Program-made: the position numbers and the translations under genes
Part shown: in pieces, positions 36,555 to 46,950 of the stretch
Position numbering within the stretch: position 1 is the stretch's first letter
Layout of the letters: each line of letters opens with the position of its first letter
Source of the DNA: Gammaproteobacteria bacterium
Lineage (GTDB): Bacteria; Pseudomonadota; Gammaproteobacteria; SG8-11
Length of the DNA: 54,829 nt
NCBI GenBank assembly: GCA_024641505.1
Contig: JAHECY010000015.1
Coordinates: forward strand, 1-54,829
Reading direction: 5' to 3'
The notes under the pieces: generated by a model
Seen by the model: only the letters and a program-made list of their open reading frames with translations
Told to the model about the DNA's origin: nothing
Database searches by the model: none

Positions 36555-37058
36555 TCAGCGATACTTTTCCTGCAGTTCCTTGTCTTTGGCGATAATGGCG
36601 TCGGCGTTGGCCTTGCGTTCGGCGGCCAGAGCTTGGGCCAGGCGTGGGTCATGCAGCGCGAGAATTTGAGCCGCCAGGTAGGCGGCATTTTTTGCGCCGG
36701 CTTTGCCAATGGCAACGCAGGCCACGGGGATACCACCGGGCATCTGCACCGTGGACAGTAGCGCATCTTCGCCGTTCAATGGGCCGCCCGCCATGGGCAC
36801 TCCGACCACCGGCCGCAGTGTCAGCCCTGCCACCGTGCCTGCCAGATGCGCGGCCAGGCCGGCGGCGGCGATGAATACCGCGCAACCACGGGTATCGGCA
36901 TCTTTTACGTAGTGATGGGTGGCTTCAGGTGTGCGGTGGGCGGAAGTGATCTTGACTTCGAAGGGGACATCTAATAGACGCAATACCTCAATGGTGGCTT
37001 CCATCGTCGGCAGGTCTGAATCTGAGCCCATCAATATAGCGACAAACGGTTTCGGCAT
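36555..37058 (-). CDS. purE: N5-carboxyaminoimidazole ribonucleotide mutase, class I PurE
   Basis: 167 residues. Motifs [10 protein letters not shown] near residues 12-21, [10 protein letters not shown] (catalytic His region), [13 protein letters not shown] and [15 protein letters not shown] are those of PurE. It converts N5-CAIR to CAIR in purine synthesis and works with PurK. GAGGA eight bases ahead of the ATG supports the start. No purK gene follows, though it is the common neighbour in gammaproteobacteria. Confidence 0.97.
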   Translation of the reverse strand: MPKPFVAILMGSDSDLPTMEATIEVLRLLDVPFEVKITSAHRTPEATHHYVKDADTRGCAVFIAAAGLAAHLAGTVAGLTLRPVVGVPMAGGPLNGEDALLSTVQMPGGIPVACVAIGKAGAKNAAYLAAQILALHDPRLAQALAAERKANADAIIAKDKELQEKYR

Positions 37059-37094
37059 GTCAGTGATCCTCTGTGGAGCTGATTTTTTCGTAGA

Positions 37095-38387
37095 CTAGTG
37101 CGCGGTGTTTTCCCGGGCGATAGCCCGGTGCCCGATATCAGTTCGATAATATAAGCCATTCCATTGAATCTGTTTGATACGCTGATAGGCGCGGGTTTGG
37201 GCCTCGGCGACCCGATCACCCAGCGCGACTACGCATAACACGCGCCCCCCATCGGTGACCACCGCGCCATCCTGGCGCCGGGTACCGGCATGAAACACTT
37301 TGACGCCTTCGGGGTCCGGTAACTCCAGGCCGTTGATGATGTCTCCCTTGAGGTAGTTGCCGGGATAACCGCCGGCGGCCAGAACCACGCCCAGGGAAGC
37401 GCGCGGATCCCATTGGGCCTGCACCGTTTGCAAGGCGCCATCCAGCGCGGCGTCGCACAAGCTGACCAGGTCGGATTGCAGACGCATCATGATCGGTTGA
37501 GTTTCCGGATCGCCGAACCGGCAGTTATATTCCAGAACATTGGGAGTGCCATCGGCGGCGATCATCAAGCCCGCATACAGGAAACCGGTGTAGGGCGTGC
37601 CCTCCTTGGCCATGCCGCGTACCGTGGGCATGATGACTTCCGCCATCACGCGCTCATGAATGGCCGGGGTAACCACGGGTGCTGGAGAATACGCACCCAT
37701 GCCGCCGGTATTAGGGCCGGTATCGCCATTATCCCGGGCTTTATGGTCCTGGGATGTCGCTAACGGCAGCACATGCTCGCCGTCCACCATGCAAATAAAA
37801 CTGGCTTCTTCGCCGACCAGAAATTGCTCGATCACCACGCGCTTGCCGGCGCTGCCGAACGCGCCGGCGCCCAACATGTCCTGCACGGCGCTTATCGCTT
37901 GTTGACGGGTGTTGGCGATAATCACCCCTTTCCCCGCGGCCAGGCCGTCCGCCTTGACCACCATCGGTGCTTGCTGGCGCTCAATGTAGCTAATCGCATC
38001 CGCAGTGCGGGTGAATACGCCATAGGTGCCGGTGGGAATGCCGTGGCGCTGTAAAAAATCCTTGGTAAATGCTTTAGAACCTTCCAGCTGCGCGGCTGCC
38101 TGACTGGGTCCGAAGCAGCGCAAGCCGGCGGCGCGAAACGCGTCCACCAGGCCGTTGACCAGTGGGGCTTCCGGGCCGACGATGGTCAGTCCAATATCAC
38201 GGTCGCGCGCGAAATTGACGAGTTCGGCGTTATTCAGGGGATCGAGAGCGATGTTTTCGACCTTGGGTTCCAGTGCGGTGCCGGCGTTACCGGGAGCCAC
38301 ATAGACCTTGTGCACGCGCGGCGATTGCGCGGTTTTCCACGCCAGGGCATGTTCTCTGCCGCCGCCGCCGATGATCAATACCTGCAT
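37095..38387 (-). CDS. purD: Phosphoribosylamine-glycine ligase
   Basis: 430 residues, ATP-grasp fold. Motifs: MQVLIIGGGGREHALAWK at the start, VKADGLAAGKGVIIA, GEEASFICMVDG, KARDNGDTGPNTGGMGAYSP and LEYNCRFGDPETQ. It joins phosphoribosylamine with Gly in step 2 of purine synthesis. It lies 27 bases after purH and 36 bases before purE, so the three form one operon reading purH-purD-purE. Confidence 0.98.
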   Translation of the reverse strand: MQVLIIGGGGREHALAWKTAQSPRVHKVYVAPGNAGTALEPKVENIALDPLNNAELVNFARDRDIGLTIVGPEAPLVNGLVDAFRAAGLRCFGPSQAAAQLEGSKAFTKDFLQRHGIPTGTYGVFTRTADAISYIERQQAPMVVKADGLAAGKGVIIANTRQQAISAVQDMLGAGAFGSAGKRVVIEQFLVGEEASFICMVDGEHVLPLATSQDHKARDNGDTGPNTGGMGAYSPAPVVTPAIHERVMAEVIMPTVRGMAKEGTPYTGFLYAGLMIAADGTPNVLEYNCRFGDPETQPIMMRLQSDLVSLCDAALDGALQTVQAQWDPRASLGVVLAAGGYPGNYLKGDIINGLELPDPEGVKVFHAGTRRQDGAVVTDGGRVLCVVALGDRVAEAQTRAYQRIKQIQWNGLYYRTDIGHRAIARENTAH

Positions 38388-38414
38388 GTGCGCAAGACCC
38401 TCGTGCTACTACGC

Positions 38415-39983
38415 CTAGTGGCGAAAATGCCGTATACCGGTGAATACCATGGCAATGCCATGTTCGTCCGCAGCCGCAATGACTTCATCGTCACGCAGGG
38501 AGCCGCCGGGCTGTATCACCGCAGTGACACCGACTTCTGCCGCGGAGTCCAGGCCGTCGCGAAACGGAAAGAACGCGTCGGAGGCCATCACCGAACCCTT
38601 GACGTCGAGTCCCGCGTCCTGGGCCTTGATGGCAGCGATGCGGGCGCTGTAGACCCGGGACATCTGACCGGCGCCAACACCGACGGTCATGTTATCGCGG
38701 CAATAGACGATGGCATTGGACTTGACGTATTTACATACCTTCCAGGCAAACAACAGATCCTGGATCTCCTGCGCCGAAGGTTGGCGTTTGGTGACGATCT
38801 GCAGATCGCTGGCATCCACCATGGCGGCATCCCGGTCCTGGACCAGCAGTCCGCCGTTGACACGTTTGAAATCCAAAATCATTTGTTGACGCATGGACCA
38901 GTTGCTGCAGGTGAGTACGCGCACATTTTTCTTGTCCGCAAGAATGGGTAGCGCGTCTTTGCTGATGCCGGGGGCGATAATGACTTCGACGAACTGACGA
39001 TCCACGATGATGCGCGCGGTGTGGGCATCCAGTTCGCGATTGAACGCGATAATACCGCCGAACGCCGATGTCGGGTCGCACGCATAGGCGCGGTCGTAGG
39101 CGGCAGTGATGTCCTGCGCCTCACACACTCCGCAGGGGTTGGCGTGTTTGACGATGACGCAGGCAGGTTCCACGAATTGTTTGACGCATTCCAGCGCCGC
39201 GTCCGCATCGGCGATATTATTGTAGGAAAGTTCTTTGCCTTGCAGTTGACTGGCGCTGGCCACGCTGGCTTCTCCTGCTGTTGGTTCGACATAGAAAGCG
39301 GCTTGCTGGTGCGGATTTTCGCCGTAACGCATATCCTGTTTTTTGACATATTGCAGGTTGAGTGTGTGCGGAAACTGCGCGCGTTCGGTGACGCCGTGTG
39401 TGATACGGCCCAGAAAGTTGGCAATCACGCCGTCATAGTGGGTGGTATGCTCGAAAGTTTTGCAGGCGAGACGGAAGCGCGTGCCTTCCGAAACCGCGCC
39501 TTGGCCGGTACGCATTTCATCCAACACGGTCGGGTAATCCGCCGGGTCCACCACCACGGTGACGCTGGCATGGTTCTTCGCTGCCGCGCGCAACATGGTG
39601 GGGCCGCCGATATCGATATTTTCAATGGCCGTTGGGAGGCTGCAGCGTGGATCGCTCACGGTTTTTTCAAAGGGGTACAGGTTGACTACCACCATGTCGA
39701 TGGGTTGGATATTATTACGTGCCATGACTTCGTCATCCACGCCGCGCCGTGCCAGTAAACCGCCATGAATTTTCGGGTGCAGAGTTTTAACGCGACCGTC
39801 CATGATTTCCGGAAAGCCCGTGTAGTCAGCCACTTCCGTCGTGGGCACACCATGCTCCGCCAACAGTTTGGCTGTGCCCCCAGTCGACAGTATCTCGATA
39901 CCCAATGCCTTGAGACCTGTGGCGAGATCGACAATACCGCTTTTGTCGGAAACGCTGATCAAGGCGCGTTTGATGGCCGTCAT
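38415..39983 (-). CDS. purH: Bifunctional AICAR formyltransferase / IMP cyclohydrolase
   Basis: 522 residues from the ATG at 39983, with GGAG five bases ahead; a start at 40028 would be unusually long. The IMP cyclohydrolase domain (about 1-200) begins [15 protein letters not shown]; the formyltransferase domain has KHANPCG with the essential Lys/His, and GAGQMSRV and SDAFFPF. It performs the last two steps of de novo IMP synthesis. It lies downstream of fis, the same arrangement as in many gammaproteobacteria. Confidence 0.98.
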   Translation of the reverse strand: MTAIKRALISVSDKSGIVDLATGLKALGIEILSTGGTAKLLAEHGVPTTEVADYTGFPEIMDGRVKTLHPKIHGGLLARRGVDDEVMARNNIQPIDMVVVNLYPFEKTVSDPRCSLPTAIENIDIGGPTMLRAAAKNHASVTVVVDPADYPTVLDEMRTGQGAVSEGTRFRLACKTFEHTTHYDGVIANFLGRITHGVTERAQFPHTLNLQYVKKQDMRYGENPHQQAAFYVEPTAGEASVASASQLQGKELSYNNIADADAALECVKQFVEPACVIVKHANPCGVCEAQDITAAYDRAYACDPTSAFGGIIAFNRELDAHTARIIVDRQFVEVIIAPGISKDALPILADKKNVRVLTCSNWSMRQQMILDFKRVNGGLLVQDRDAAMVDASDLQIVTKRQPSAQEIQDLLFAWKVCKYVKSNAIVYCRDNMTVGVGAGQMSRVYSARIAAIKAQDAGLDVKGSVMASDAFFPFRDGLDSAAEVGVTAVIQPGGSLRDDEVIAAADEHGIAMVFTGIRHFRH

Positions 39984-40140
39984 GTATGCTCCGGAAAATA
40001 AGACTCCGTATCCCAGGTGCGTGCGCACCGGGTTTGGCGTCGAGCGTTATTAGTTTAAGAAAAACTGGAAAAAGATTGGCGTAAGGTCATGCGAATCCGC
40101 GCCAAAAATACCGCTTATCGTTTTCTTCTTAGTTTTATTT

Positions 40141-40446
40141 TTAATCCAGGTTGTGGATTTTTAACTTCTTACGCAAGGTGCCGCGATTTATGCCTAATAA
40201 TTTGGCGGCCTTGCTCTGGTTGCCCCGTGTATGCACCATAACGGTCTCCAGAAGGGGATGTTCCACTTCGCGTACCACCATTTCATAGAGATCGCCAGGC
40301 TCATGTCCGTCGAGATCGTTGAAATAGCTTTCCAGCATGGCTTTTACGCAAGCGCGCAAGGGCTGTGCGCTGTTCGGTGCTACGCTGGTCAGAGTGACAG
40401 TTTTTTCTGTCTGTAAGCGGGAAACTTCAAGAGGTACTGAACTCAT
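40141..40446 (-). CDS. fis: DNA-binding protein Fis
   Basis: 101 residues. The C-terminal helix-turn-helix reads HTRGNQSKAAKLLGINRGTLRKKL, the Fis/NtrC-type motif. The ATG overlaps the dusB stop (ATGA at 40446-40443), the classical dusB-fis coupling. Fis is a nucleoid protein that controls stable RNA and many growth genes. Confidence 0.97.
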   Translation of the reverse strand: MSSVPLEVSRLQTEKTVTLTSVAPNSAQPLRACVKAMLESYFNDLDGHEPGDLYEMVVREVEHPLLETVMVHTRGNQSKAAKLLGINRGTLRKKLKIHNLD

Positions 40447-41429
40447 GCGGCCATCTCCTTTTCCTCAGCAAGATTAGTAAAGAAATTGTAGGTCAATGCA
40501 AGCTGCTGGTCAGCCAGTTCAACCCGGTTGATTGCCTGGCGGAACGCAGCGCCGTGACGTTGCCCTCTGCTGTACCAGGATATATGTTTCCTGGCAACGC
40601 GTACACCAGTTTGTTCACCATAGAATTCGTAAAGATTGCGCAAATGTCCGAGCAATATGTTACGTATTTCATACAGTCCCGGTTCCGGCAGGTGTGTGCC
40701 GGTTCTCAGATAGTGTTCGATTTCCCGGAAGATCCACGGTCTGCCCTGGGCGGCACGACCAATCATCAGGGCATCGACGCCGGTGTGCTGGAGCACTGCT
40801 TTGGCTTTCTCCGGTGTTGTGATATCACCGTTAGCAATGACGGGGATGCGCACAGCGTCTTTGATGCGCGCTATCGTATCGTACTCGGCATCGCCTTTAT
40901 AGGCGCAGGCGCGCGTGCGACCATGCACCGCCAGAGCCTGGATGCCGGATTGTTCCGCGATACGAGCGACCTGTACGCCATTGCGGTTTTCCTTGTCCCA
41001 TCCGGTGCGAATCTTCAGCGTGACCGGAACATCTACGGCTTTGATTACGGCTTCCAAAATGCGTGCCACCAGCATTTCATCTTTGAGCAAAGCTGAGCCA
41101 GCCATGACATTACATATTTTCTTGGCCGGGCAACCCATATTGATATCGATTATCTGAGCCCCGTTGTCGGCGTTGTGACGCGCCGCTTGTGCCATCATCT
41201 CGGGGTCGGCTCCGGCGATCTGCACCGAGCGTGGTTCCGCCTCTCCCTTATGGTTGGCGCGCCGCAATGTTTTAGCGCTGCCCCACAGGAGCGAATTTGA
41301 CGACACCATTTCCGATACTGCCATGCCGGCGCCTAGTTCGCGGCACAGTTGGCGGAAGGGCCGATCAGTGACACCCGCCATGGGGGCGAGTATCAAATTA
41401 TTCTTTAACGTGTACGGGCCAATGTTCAT
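40443..41429 (-). CDS. dusB: tRNA dihydrouridine synthase DusB
   Basis: 328 residues from the ATG at 41429, where MNIGPYTLKNNLILAPMAGVTDRPFR aligns with the usual DusB N-terminus without a leader. Further motifs: INMGCPAKKICN with the catalytic Cys, KIRTGW, VHGRTRACAY and GRAAQGRPWIF. It is an FMN enzyme that reduces uridines in tRNA. An in-frame start at 41513 lacks family support. Confidence 0.96.
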   Translation of the reverse strand: MNIGPYTLKNNLILAPMAGVTDRPFRQLCRELGAGMAVSEMVSSNSLLWGSAKTLRRANHKGEAEPRSVQIAGADPEMMAQAARHNADNGAQIIDINMGCPAKKICNVMAGSALLKDEMLVARILEAVIKAVDVPVTLKIRTGWDKENRNGVQVARIAEQSGIQALAVHGRTRACAYKGDAEYDTIARIKDAVRIPVIANGDITTPEKAKAVLQHTGVDALMIGRAAQGRPWIFREIEHYLRTGTHLPEPGLYEIRNILLGHLRNLYEFYGEQTGVRVARKHISWYSRGQRHGAAFRQAINRVELADQQLALTYNFFTNLAEEKEMAA

Positions 41430-41824
41430 TGCAGTGACGAAATATACCGGGGTCACGAAAGAGTCGAGAATCATACCCCGGAATGTTCCATCGGAAAAGG
41501 GAATATCGGCCACGTGCGCGCAATTTTTCCAAAAAAAATGCCTTGACCTTTGATTGCGTCATGTTCTAAGTCGCGCATACATAATATCAAGCAATGGTAT
41601 ATTTTTTTTTCACAGTGCGAAAAGCTGTTGAAACAGGGTATTAGGTGCGTTTGCTGACAAACTGTTTGATCTCGCGACTAACAAAAATTATCTTTTATGT
41701 CATCCAGTGGCAAGGCGTTACGAACGCCGCGGTTTTCGTGCAGACCTGTGCGCAACTTTGTGGATAACTGGAAAAATTCTTGACTTTCCCGCGTTGCATG
41801 GCAACGCATCGCGCTGTAATAACG
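41430..41824. other. Non-coding gap upstream of dusB
   Basis: About 395 bases between dusB and the DUF3426 gene, both minus strand. It should hold the dusB-fis-purHDE promoter. A hairpin GCGTTGC-ATG-GCAACGC is at 41791-41807, close to the end of the DUF3426 gene, without an adjacent T-run; a run of T lies near 41605-41611. No open frame is supported. Confidence 0.6.
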
Positions 41825-42769
41825 TTATTCATTGGCGAGAAAACTGAATTCGAAATTCACCGCGGTCTTGCCCGGGTCCGCGATCTCCAAGGCCAACTGC
41901 ACCGGGCTCTGGGCGGAGAGTCCGTTACGCAAATCGACATCGGCATCGAGATATTCATCGGGATAAAAAATACGGCGCGCCACCATCTGGCCGTTAATGT
42001 CCGAAAGCCGAATTTCCATGGCTGGGAAAGGTTGCGGAAATGACGCATTATTGACGATGACGACGGTGATCAGTAAGGCATCCTTCACTTTGGGGTGCGA
42101 GCTGATGTCGCGGTGGCTCAGTTCGATTTTGCTGACATCGCTTTGTAACGGCATGCGGCAGTGCGTGATATTGCACACCGTTTGCACCCAAGGCTGCAGG
42201 GATTCGTTCTTGATCAACTGGTCCCGCTTGAAATAACTGTACTGAAATACGAACAACATCAGCAACATGATGAGGCCGCTGGCCCATGCAATGCGCGGCA
42301 GATTGTTGTCCAGGAGGTGAGACTCGGACAGCGCCGGATGCAGGATAAGTTCACGACTTTCCGTGGCGTCAACCAGGATGCCATCGATGCGGTCGCTTGC
42401 CGTTGCGCTGACCGGATTGTTGTCTTCCGGTGTGGCGGCTTTCGTGTATTTCTGTACGGGCGCGGGCGGCGCAGGCGGCGCGGCGGCAGGATGCGCGGCT
42501 GCGGGGTTCGGTATGGACGGCGGCTTGCTGGGCGGTTCTTTATATGGCTTGCGACTTTCCAGCGAAACCGGTAGCTGTTCCAGCAGATTGCCGATGGAAT
42601 TGAATACCTTGAAACAGCGTCCGCAACGAACTTTGCCTTCGGCTCGTTTGATGTGCTCGGTCTGAATTTTGAAATAGGTGTGGCAGTAAGGGCAGCGAGT
42701 GTACATGACGTGCGGCAGCGAGCCACCCCCTGGTTTGCGTGCTGGTGAAACCGGTTCTGCCGACTGCAT
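41825..42769 (-). CDS. MJ0042-type zinc finger / DUF3426 membrane protein
   Basis: 314 residues from the ATG at 42769; a start at 42706 would remove 21 residues. The zinc ribbon reads RCPYCHTYFKIQ (about 25-36) and RCGRCFKVF (about 48-56), followed by a Pro/Ala-rich linker, one membrane helix (about 167-185) and a C-terminal DUF3426 domain. Members of this family often lie next to prmA and dusB in gammaproteobacteria, as here. The function is unknown. Confidence 0.9.
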   Translation of the reverse strand: MQSAEPVSPARKPGGGSLPHVMYTRCPYCHTYFKIQTEHIKRAEGKVRCGRCFKVFNSIGNLLEQLPVSLESRKPYKEPPSKPPSIPNPAAAHPAAAPPAPPAPVQKYTKAATPEDNNPVSATASDRIDGILVDATESRELILHPALSESHLLDNNLPRIAWASGLIMLLMLFVFQYSYFKRDQLIKNESLQPWVQTVCNITHCRMPLQSDVSKIELSHRDISSHPKVKDALLITVVIVNNASFPQPFPAMEIRLSDINGQMVARRIFYPDEYLDADVDLRNGLSAQSPVQLALEIADPGKTAVNFEFSFLANE

Positions 42770-42775
42770 GGCTCA

Positions 42776-43654
42776 CTATTTCCTGATGCCAGACATGCGT
42801 ACCCAGGAATCCCGGATGGCGCACGTGTTCATGTCAAACCATGAGGTATAGGTTTGCGCAAGCTCTGATATCTGGTTTTCCAGAAGTCCCGATAACACGA
42901 TATGTCCCCCAGGTTTAACGTACTGGGCGAACCGCCCGGCCAAGGACTGCAAGGGCCCTGCCAGAATGTTCGCCAGAACGATATCATACTGCATTTGTGG
43001 CAGGTTTTCGGGGGTGTGAATGTGAATTTTCTCCAGAACGTTGTTCTTATTAGCATTTTCTGCAGTTGCTTGCAGTGCCTGGGGGTCGATATCCACTGCC
43101 CAGACCGCTTTTGCACCCAACCGGGCCGCGGCCACTGCCAGAATTCCTGATCCACAGCCAAAATCCAGGACCGTCGTGCCTGCCGCTAATTCCTGGTCCA
43201 GCCACTCCAGGCACAAGGCGGTGGTGGCATGGGTGCCGGTGCCGAAAGCCAGACCCGGGTCCAGAATGACATTGGTCGCCTCGGGGTCTGGCGGTTGTTG
43301 GCCGCTCGGACATACCCATAGTCGGTTGCCGAAACACATAGGGTGAAAGTGTTGCAGCCATGCTCTTTCCCACGGTTGGTCGGGCAGCGTCTGGATTTCC
43401 CAGGCGCGTATTGCTTCCGGGGGCAGGCTCTGTTGCAAGCGGCCGACCACACCGTGCAGTTCGGTATCCTGTTCGAACAGGGCGATCACCCGGGTGGTTG
43501 GCCACAAGGGCGTGGTGCCCAATTCCGGTTCAAAAATCGGATTGTCGGCATCATCCGTGAAGGTGACGGATACGGCACCCATCGGGTGTAGAGCGTCAGC
43601 CACCAGTTCCGCCTGATCCGCCCGGGTGTGCAAAATGAGCTGTTGCCAGGGCAC
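42776..43654 (-). CDS. prmA: Ribosomal protein L11 methyltransferase
   Basis: 292 residues from a GTG at 43654, giving the family start (V/M)PWQQLILHTRADQAE. Motifs include GLAFGTGTHATTALCLEWL, VLDFGCGSGILAVAAARLGA and DIVLANILAGPL. It trimethylates Lys and the N-terminus of ribosomal protein L11. It follows accC by 43 bases and precedes the DUF3426 gene, an ordinary gammaproteobacterial order. Confidence 0.98.
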   Translation of the reverse strand: MPWQQLILHTRADQAELVADALHPMGAVSVTFTDDADNPIFEPELGTTPLWPTTRVIALFEQDTELHGVVGRLQQSLPPEAIRAWEIQTLPDQPWERAWLQHFHPMCFGNRLWVCPSGQQPPDPEATNVILDPGLAFGTGTHATTALCLEWLDQELAAGTTVLDFGCGSGILAVAAARLGAKAVWAVDIDPQALQATAENANKNNVLEKIHIHTPENLPQMQYDIVLANILAGPLQSLAGRFAQYVKPGGHIVLSGLLENQISELAQTYTSWFDMNTCAIRDSWVRMSGIRK

Positions 43655-43697
43655 AGTGTTGTTCCGGAATCGAGGTCAGCGCGTGACGGAGGAGCGC

Positions 43698-45038
43698 TTA
43701 CAAGCTCAGCTTTTTTTCAAGGTAGTGGATGTTGACGCCACCCTGCAAAAACGCCGCATCCCTGAATAGATCCTGGTGCAACGGAATATTGGTCTTGATG
43801 CCCTCGATCACGAATTCATCCAGCGCGGTGCGCATGCGCGCCATGGCGGATTCACGGGTGTCGCCATAGGCGATCAGTTTACCGACCATGGAATCATAAT
43901 AGGGTGGTACGGTGTAGCCGGTGTACAAATGGGAATCGACACGAATGCCGAGGCCGCCCGGCGGGTGATACCACTTGATCGGGCCGGGTGAGGGCACGAA
44001 TGTTCTGGGATCTTCAGCATTGATGCGGCACTCCAGCGCATGGCCCCGAATCACGATGTCTTCCTGTCGGTAAGACAAGGGGTGCCCGGCGGCAATCAGT
44101 ATCTGCTCCCGGATGATGTCCACGCCCGTCACCATTTCCGTGACCGGGTGTTCCACTTGCACGCGGGTATTCATCTCGATGAAATAAAACTCCCCGTCCT
44201 CATACAAGAATTCGAAAGTACCCGCGCCGTGGTAGCCCATTTCGATACAGGCTTGCACGCAACGGGAACCGATCTTGTTCCGCAGCTCCGTGCTGATGCC
44301 GGGGGCCGGGGCTTCCTCAACCACTTTCTGGTGTCGCCGCTGCAAGGAACAGTCTCGTTCTCCCAGGTGGATGGCATGGCCATGCTTATCCGACATGATC
44401 TGAATTTCCACGTGACGCGGATTTTCCAGAAATTTTTCCATGTACACCATGTCGTTGTTGAACGCGGCTTTGGCTTCGGCCTTGGTCAGGGAGATGGCCG
44501 CCAGCAGCGCGGCTTCGGAGCGCACCACGCGCATACCGCGGCCACCGCCACCGCCCGCGGCTTTGATGATGACCGGATAACCGATTTTTCCGGCGACCGT
44601 CAGGTTACGTTGATCGTCATCATCCAGAGGGCCGTCGGAACCCGGAACGCAGGGCACGCCGGCGGCTTTCATGATTCTGATGGCGGCGACCTTGTCACCC
44701 ATCTGGCGGATATTCTCTGCGGTCGGACCAATAAAGATAAAGCCGCTTTGTTCCACCCGTTCGGCGAAGTCGGCGTTTTCCGATAAAAAGCCGTATCCCG
44801 GATGAATGGCGCCGGCGTCGGAAACCTCCGCGGCACTGATCACGGCGGGAATGTTCAGGTAGCTGTCAGTGGAAGACGGTGGGCCGATACAGATGGATTC
44901 ATCGGCGAGGCGCACGTGTTTCAAATTACGATCGGCGGTAGAGTGCAACGCCACGGTTTTGATGCCCATTTGCTTGCAGGCGCGCAAGATTCTAAGGGCG
45001 ATTTCGCCGCGATTGGCGATAACGATTTTATCGAACAT
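43698..45038 (-). CDS. accC: Acetyl-CoA carboxylase, biotin carboxylase subunit
   Basis: 446 residues. Motifs [21 protein letters not shown] at the start, the ATP-grasp region [34 protein letters not shown] and [13 protein letters not shown] are those of AccC. It carboxylates biotin on AccB, the first committed step of fatty acid synthesis. It is preceded by accB by 52 bases, forming the usual accBC operon. Confidence 0.98.
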   Translation of the reverse strand: MFDKIVIANRGEIALRILRACKQMGIKTVALHSTADRNLKHVRLADESICIGPPSSTDSYLNIPAVISAAEVSDAGAIHPGYGFLSENADFAERVEQSGFIFIGPTAENIRQMGDKVAAIRIMKAAGVPCVPGSDGPLDDDDQRNLTVAGKIGYPVIIKAAGGGGGRGMRVVRSEAALLAAISLTKAEAKAAFNNDMVYMEKFLENPRHVEIQIMSDKHGHAIHLGERDCSLQRRHQKVVEEAPAPGISTELRNKIGSRCVQACIEMGYHGAGTFEFLYEDGEFYFIEMNTRVQVEHPVTEMVTGVDIIREQILIAAGHPLSYRQEDIVIRGHALECRINAEDPRTFVPSPGPIKWYHPPGGLGIRVDSHLYTGYTVPPYYDSMVGKLIAYGDTRESAMARMRTALDEFVIEGIKTNIPLHQDLFRDAAFLQGGVNIHYLEKKLSL

Positions 45039-45090
45039 AGGTTTGTCTGGCCTGAAATCTGTGAAATAAAACTGCCGGTGCGGCGCGTGC

Positions 45091-45552
45091 CTATTCGATC
45101 ACGAACAACGGTTCACCGTATTCCACCGGTTCACCATTATCCACCAGAATTTTCTTGACGACACCGGCCTTATCGCTTTCGATCTGGTTGAGCAGTTTCA
45201 TGGCCTCGATAATGCACAGGGTGTCGCCGACGCTGACCCGGTCACCGACTTCCGAGAAAGCTTTGGCGCCGGGAGAGGGTGCGCGATAAAACGTCCCCAC
45301 CATGGGCGAGCGCACCACGTGGCCGGAGAGTTCTTCTTCCTCTTTGGCGCCGCTTCCGGCGCTGGCCGGTGCCGCTGCCGCCGGTGCCTGCGGGGCGTAC
45401 ATCGGCATTTGCTGTGGCATCATCATCGGCGCCTGGGCGCCGCTGCCATAACGACTGATGCGTACCGACTCCTCACCTTCCTTGATTTCTATCTCTGCCA
45501 CGCCGGATTCGTCCAGCAGCTCGATGAGTTTTTTTACTTTACGGATATCCAT
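45091..45552 (-). CDS. accB: Biotin carboxyl carrier protein of acetyl-CoA carboxylase
   Basis: 153 residues. The N-terminal helix [21 protein letters not shown], a Pro/Ala linker (about residues 45-75) and the biotinyl domain with [12 protein letters not shown], whose Lys is biotinylated, are all present. AccB is carboxylated by AccC and passes the carboxyl group to the AccAD carboxyltransferase. Confidence 0.98.
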   Translation of the reverse strand: MDIRKVKKLIELLDESGVAEIEIKEGEESVRISRYGSGAQAPMMMPQQMPMYAPQAPAAAAPASAGSGAKEEEELSGHVVRSPMVGTFYRAPSPGAKAFSEVGDRVSVGDTLCIIEAMKLLNQIESDKAGVVKKILVDNGEPVEYGEPLFVIE

Positions 45553-45587
45553 GTGTCAACCTGCCAAGTATTTATTAAGAATTATTG

Positions 45588-46031
45588 TTAATTGCCCATG
45601 AGTTGCTGATGGGCTGCATCCAGCGCCAGGGTATAGCCCTGCGCTCCCAAGCCGCTGATGACGCCGGCGGCAATATCGGAAAAATAAGAATGTTTGCGAA
45701 ACGCTTCCCGCGCATGGACGTTCGAAAGGTGAATTTCGATAAAGGGTATGGCGACCGCGCTGAGTGCATCCCGCAAGGCTACGCTGGTGTGGGTGAATGC
45801 AGCGGGATTGAAGATGATGAATTCAATCTTGGTTTTTCCGGCGTCGTGAATGCGCTCAATGAGGGCCTGTTCGCTGTTGCTCTGTAAATGCTCCAGGGTA
45901 TGACCCATGCCGGCCGCCCGTTTTTCCAGTGCGAGCACGATATCGTGCAGCGATTGTTGCCCATAGATGTCCGGCTCCCGCTTACCAAGGAGATTCAGAT
46001 TGGGGCCATTAAGCAGCAGAAGTTTTGCCAT
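45588..46031 (-). CDS. aroQ: Type II 3-dehydroquinate dehydratase
   Basis: 147 residues. Motifs: [72 protein letters not shown], and the end GYTLALDAA. The catalytic Tyr (IYG) and His are in place. It converts 3-dehydroquinate to 3-dehydroshikimate in the shikimate pathway. aroQ-accB-accC is a common bacterial gene order. Confidence 0.98.
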   Translation of the reverse strand: MAKLLLLNGPNLNLLGKREPDIYGQQSLHDIVLALEKRAAGMGHTLEHLQSNSEQALIERIHDAGKTKIEFIIFNPAAFTHTSVALRDALSAVAIPFIEIHLSNVHAREAFRKHSYFSDIAAGVISGLGAQGYTLALDAAHQQLMGN

Positions 46032-46356
46032 GTGAACAGTCGATGGGTAGCTTTAAAGATATTCGCGAATGATCGCTGCAAATTACAAGAATTTAAAAAC
46101 ATTTATAATAGTGGCGGGTATTATCTAAAAGATGGATATTGTTGTCTAGTCGTATTTTGATTTTCTGTGGTATTCCCGCCTCTGGATGTGGCTTCGCTGT
46201 GCAAATCAGCTCCCTAAGGCCATAAGCCAGCGAAGTTATGCGGAAATTTCAAGCCCGGTCATGAGTGCAAGCCCGTGACGTTCTGAATTTGCGGGTTGTG
46301 AATTCTGGCGGGGAAAATCTTTTCGCCACCACTATCGACATCGCGTAACCGATGCC
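46032..46356. other. Non-coding gap upstream of aroQ
   Basis: About 325 bases between the aroQ start and the tlpA stop, both on the minus strand. It should carry the aroQ-accBC promoter; I find no open frame with a credible ribosome-binding site, and no clear terminator of tlpA. Confidence 0.55.
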
Positions 46357-46914
46357 TCACAGAACCGATTTGATCTTGGTTTCCGCCAGCTCACGGCTGA
46401 TTTCCCCGCGATGTATGTAAACGATGTTCCCCTGGCGATCCACGATCGCCGTATAGGGCAGGGCGCCGAATCGGTCGCCATAATCCTTGGCGGCATCGAC
46501 GGCTTTTTGTTCGCCCACCAGAATCGGGTAGTTGATGCCCATGGTATCCGCGTAATCCGCCACGGCCTCTTTTTCATCGATAGCGATGCCGATAATCTGC
46601 AGACCTTGAAGCCGGTAGGTGTCCTGCAGCTCGATAAAGGCGGGTATTTCTTTACGGCACGGCGGGCACCATGTGGCCCAGAAATTAACCGCCACGACTT
46701 TGCCATCCCATTCGCCGATATTATGTAGCTTGCCGTCCAGGTCCGGTAATAGAAATTCAGGCCGGTGTTTTTGCACCATGCCCTGGGCGGCATCCTTGGC
46801 CGCCAGGTTGCTTTCGGAGTTTTCCTGTAAGTACTGGTAAATCATATTGCCGCCCACGGCGCCAATTAAAAACATGCCAATACCCAAAGCTATTTTCGAA
46901 TTCTTGACCGCCAT
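46357..46914 (-). CDS. TlpA-like periplasmic thioredoxin-fold protein
   Basis: 185 residues. An N-terminal membrane anchor (about residues 8-28), then a thioredoxin fold with FWATWCPPCRKE (Cys83, Cys86) and cis-Pro in ALPYTAIVD. It resembles TlpA/ResA/CcmG-type reductants. It probably receives electrons from DsbD, encoded 36 bases upstream, for cytochrome c maturation or oxidase copper assembly. Confidence 0.92.
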   Translation of the reverse strand: MAVKNSKIALGIGMFLIGAVGGNMIYQYLQENSESNLAAKDAAQGMVQKHRPEFLLPDLDGKLHNIGEWDGKVVAVNFWATWCPPCRKEIPAFIELQDTYRLQGLQIIGIAIDEKEAVADYADTMGINYPILVGEQKAVDAAKDYGDRFGALPYTAIVDRQGNIVYIHRGEISRELAETKIKSVL

Positions 46915-46950
46915 AGGTGGTATTACCTTGATACTAATAACAGAATTATC

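Noticed and set aside
40016-40029. Terminator of the dusB-fis transcript before purH
   Set aside because: The GGTGCG/CGCACC palindrome has no T-run; purH follows closely, so read-through is more likely.
41791-41807. Terminator after the DUF3426 gene
   Set aside because: A hairpin is present but no T-run follows on the minus strand; kept only as a note in the gap entry.
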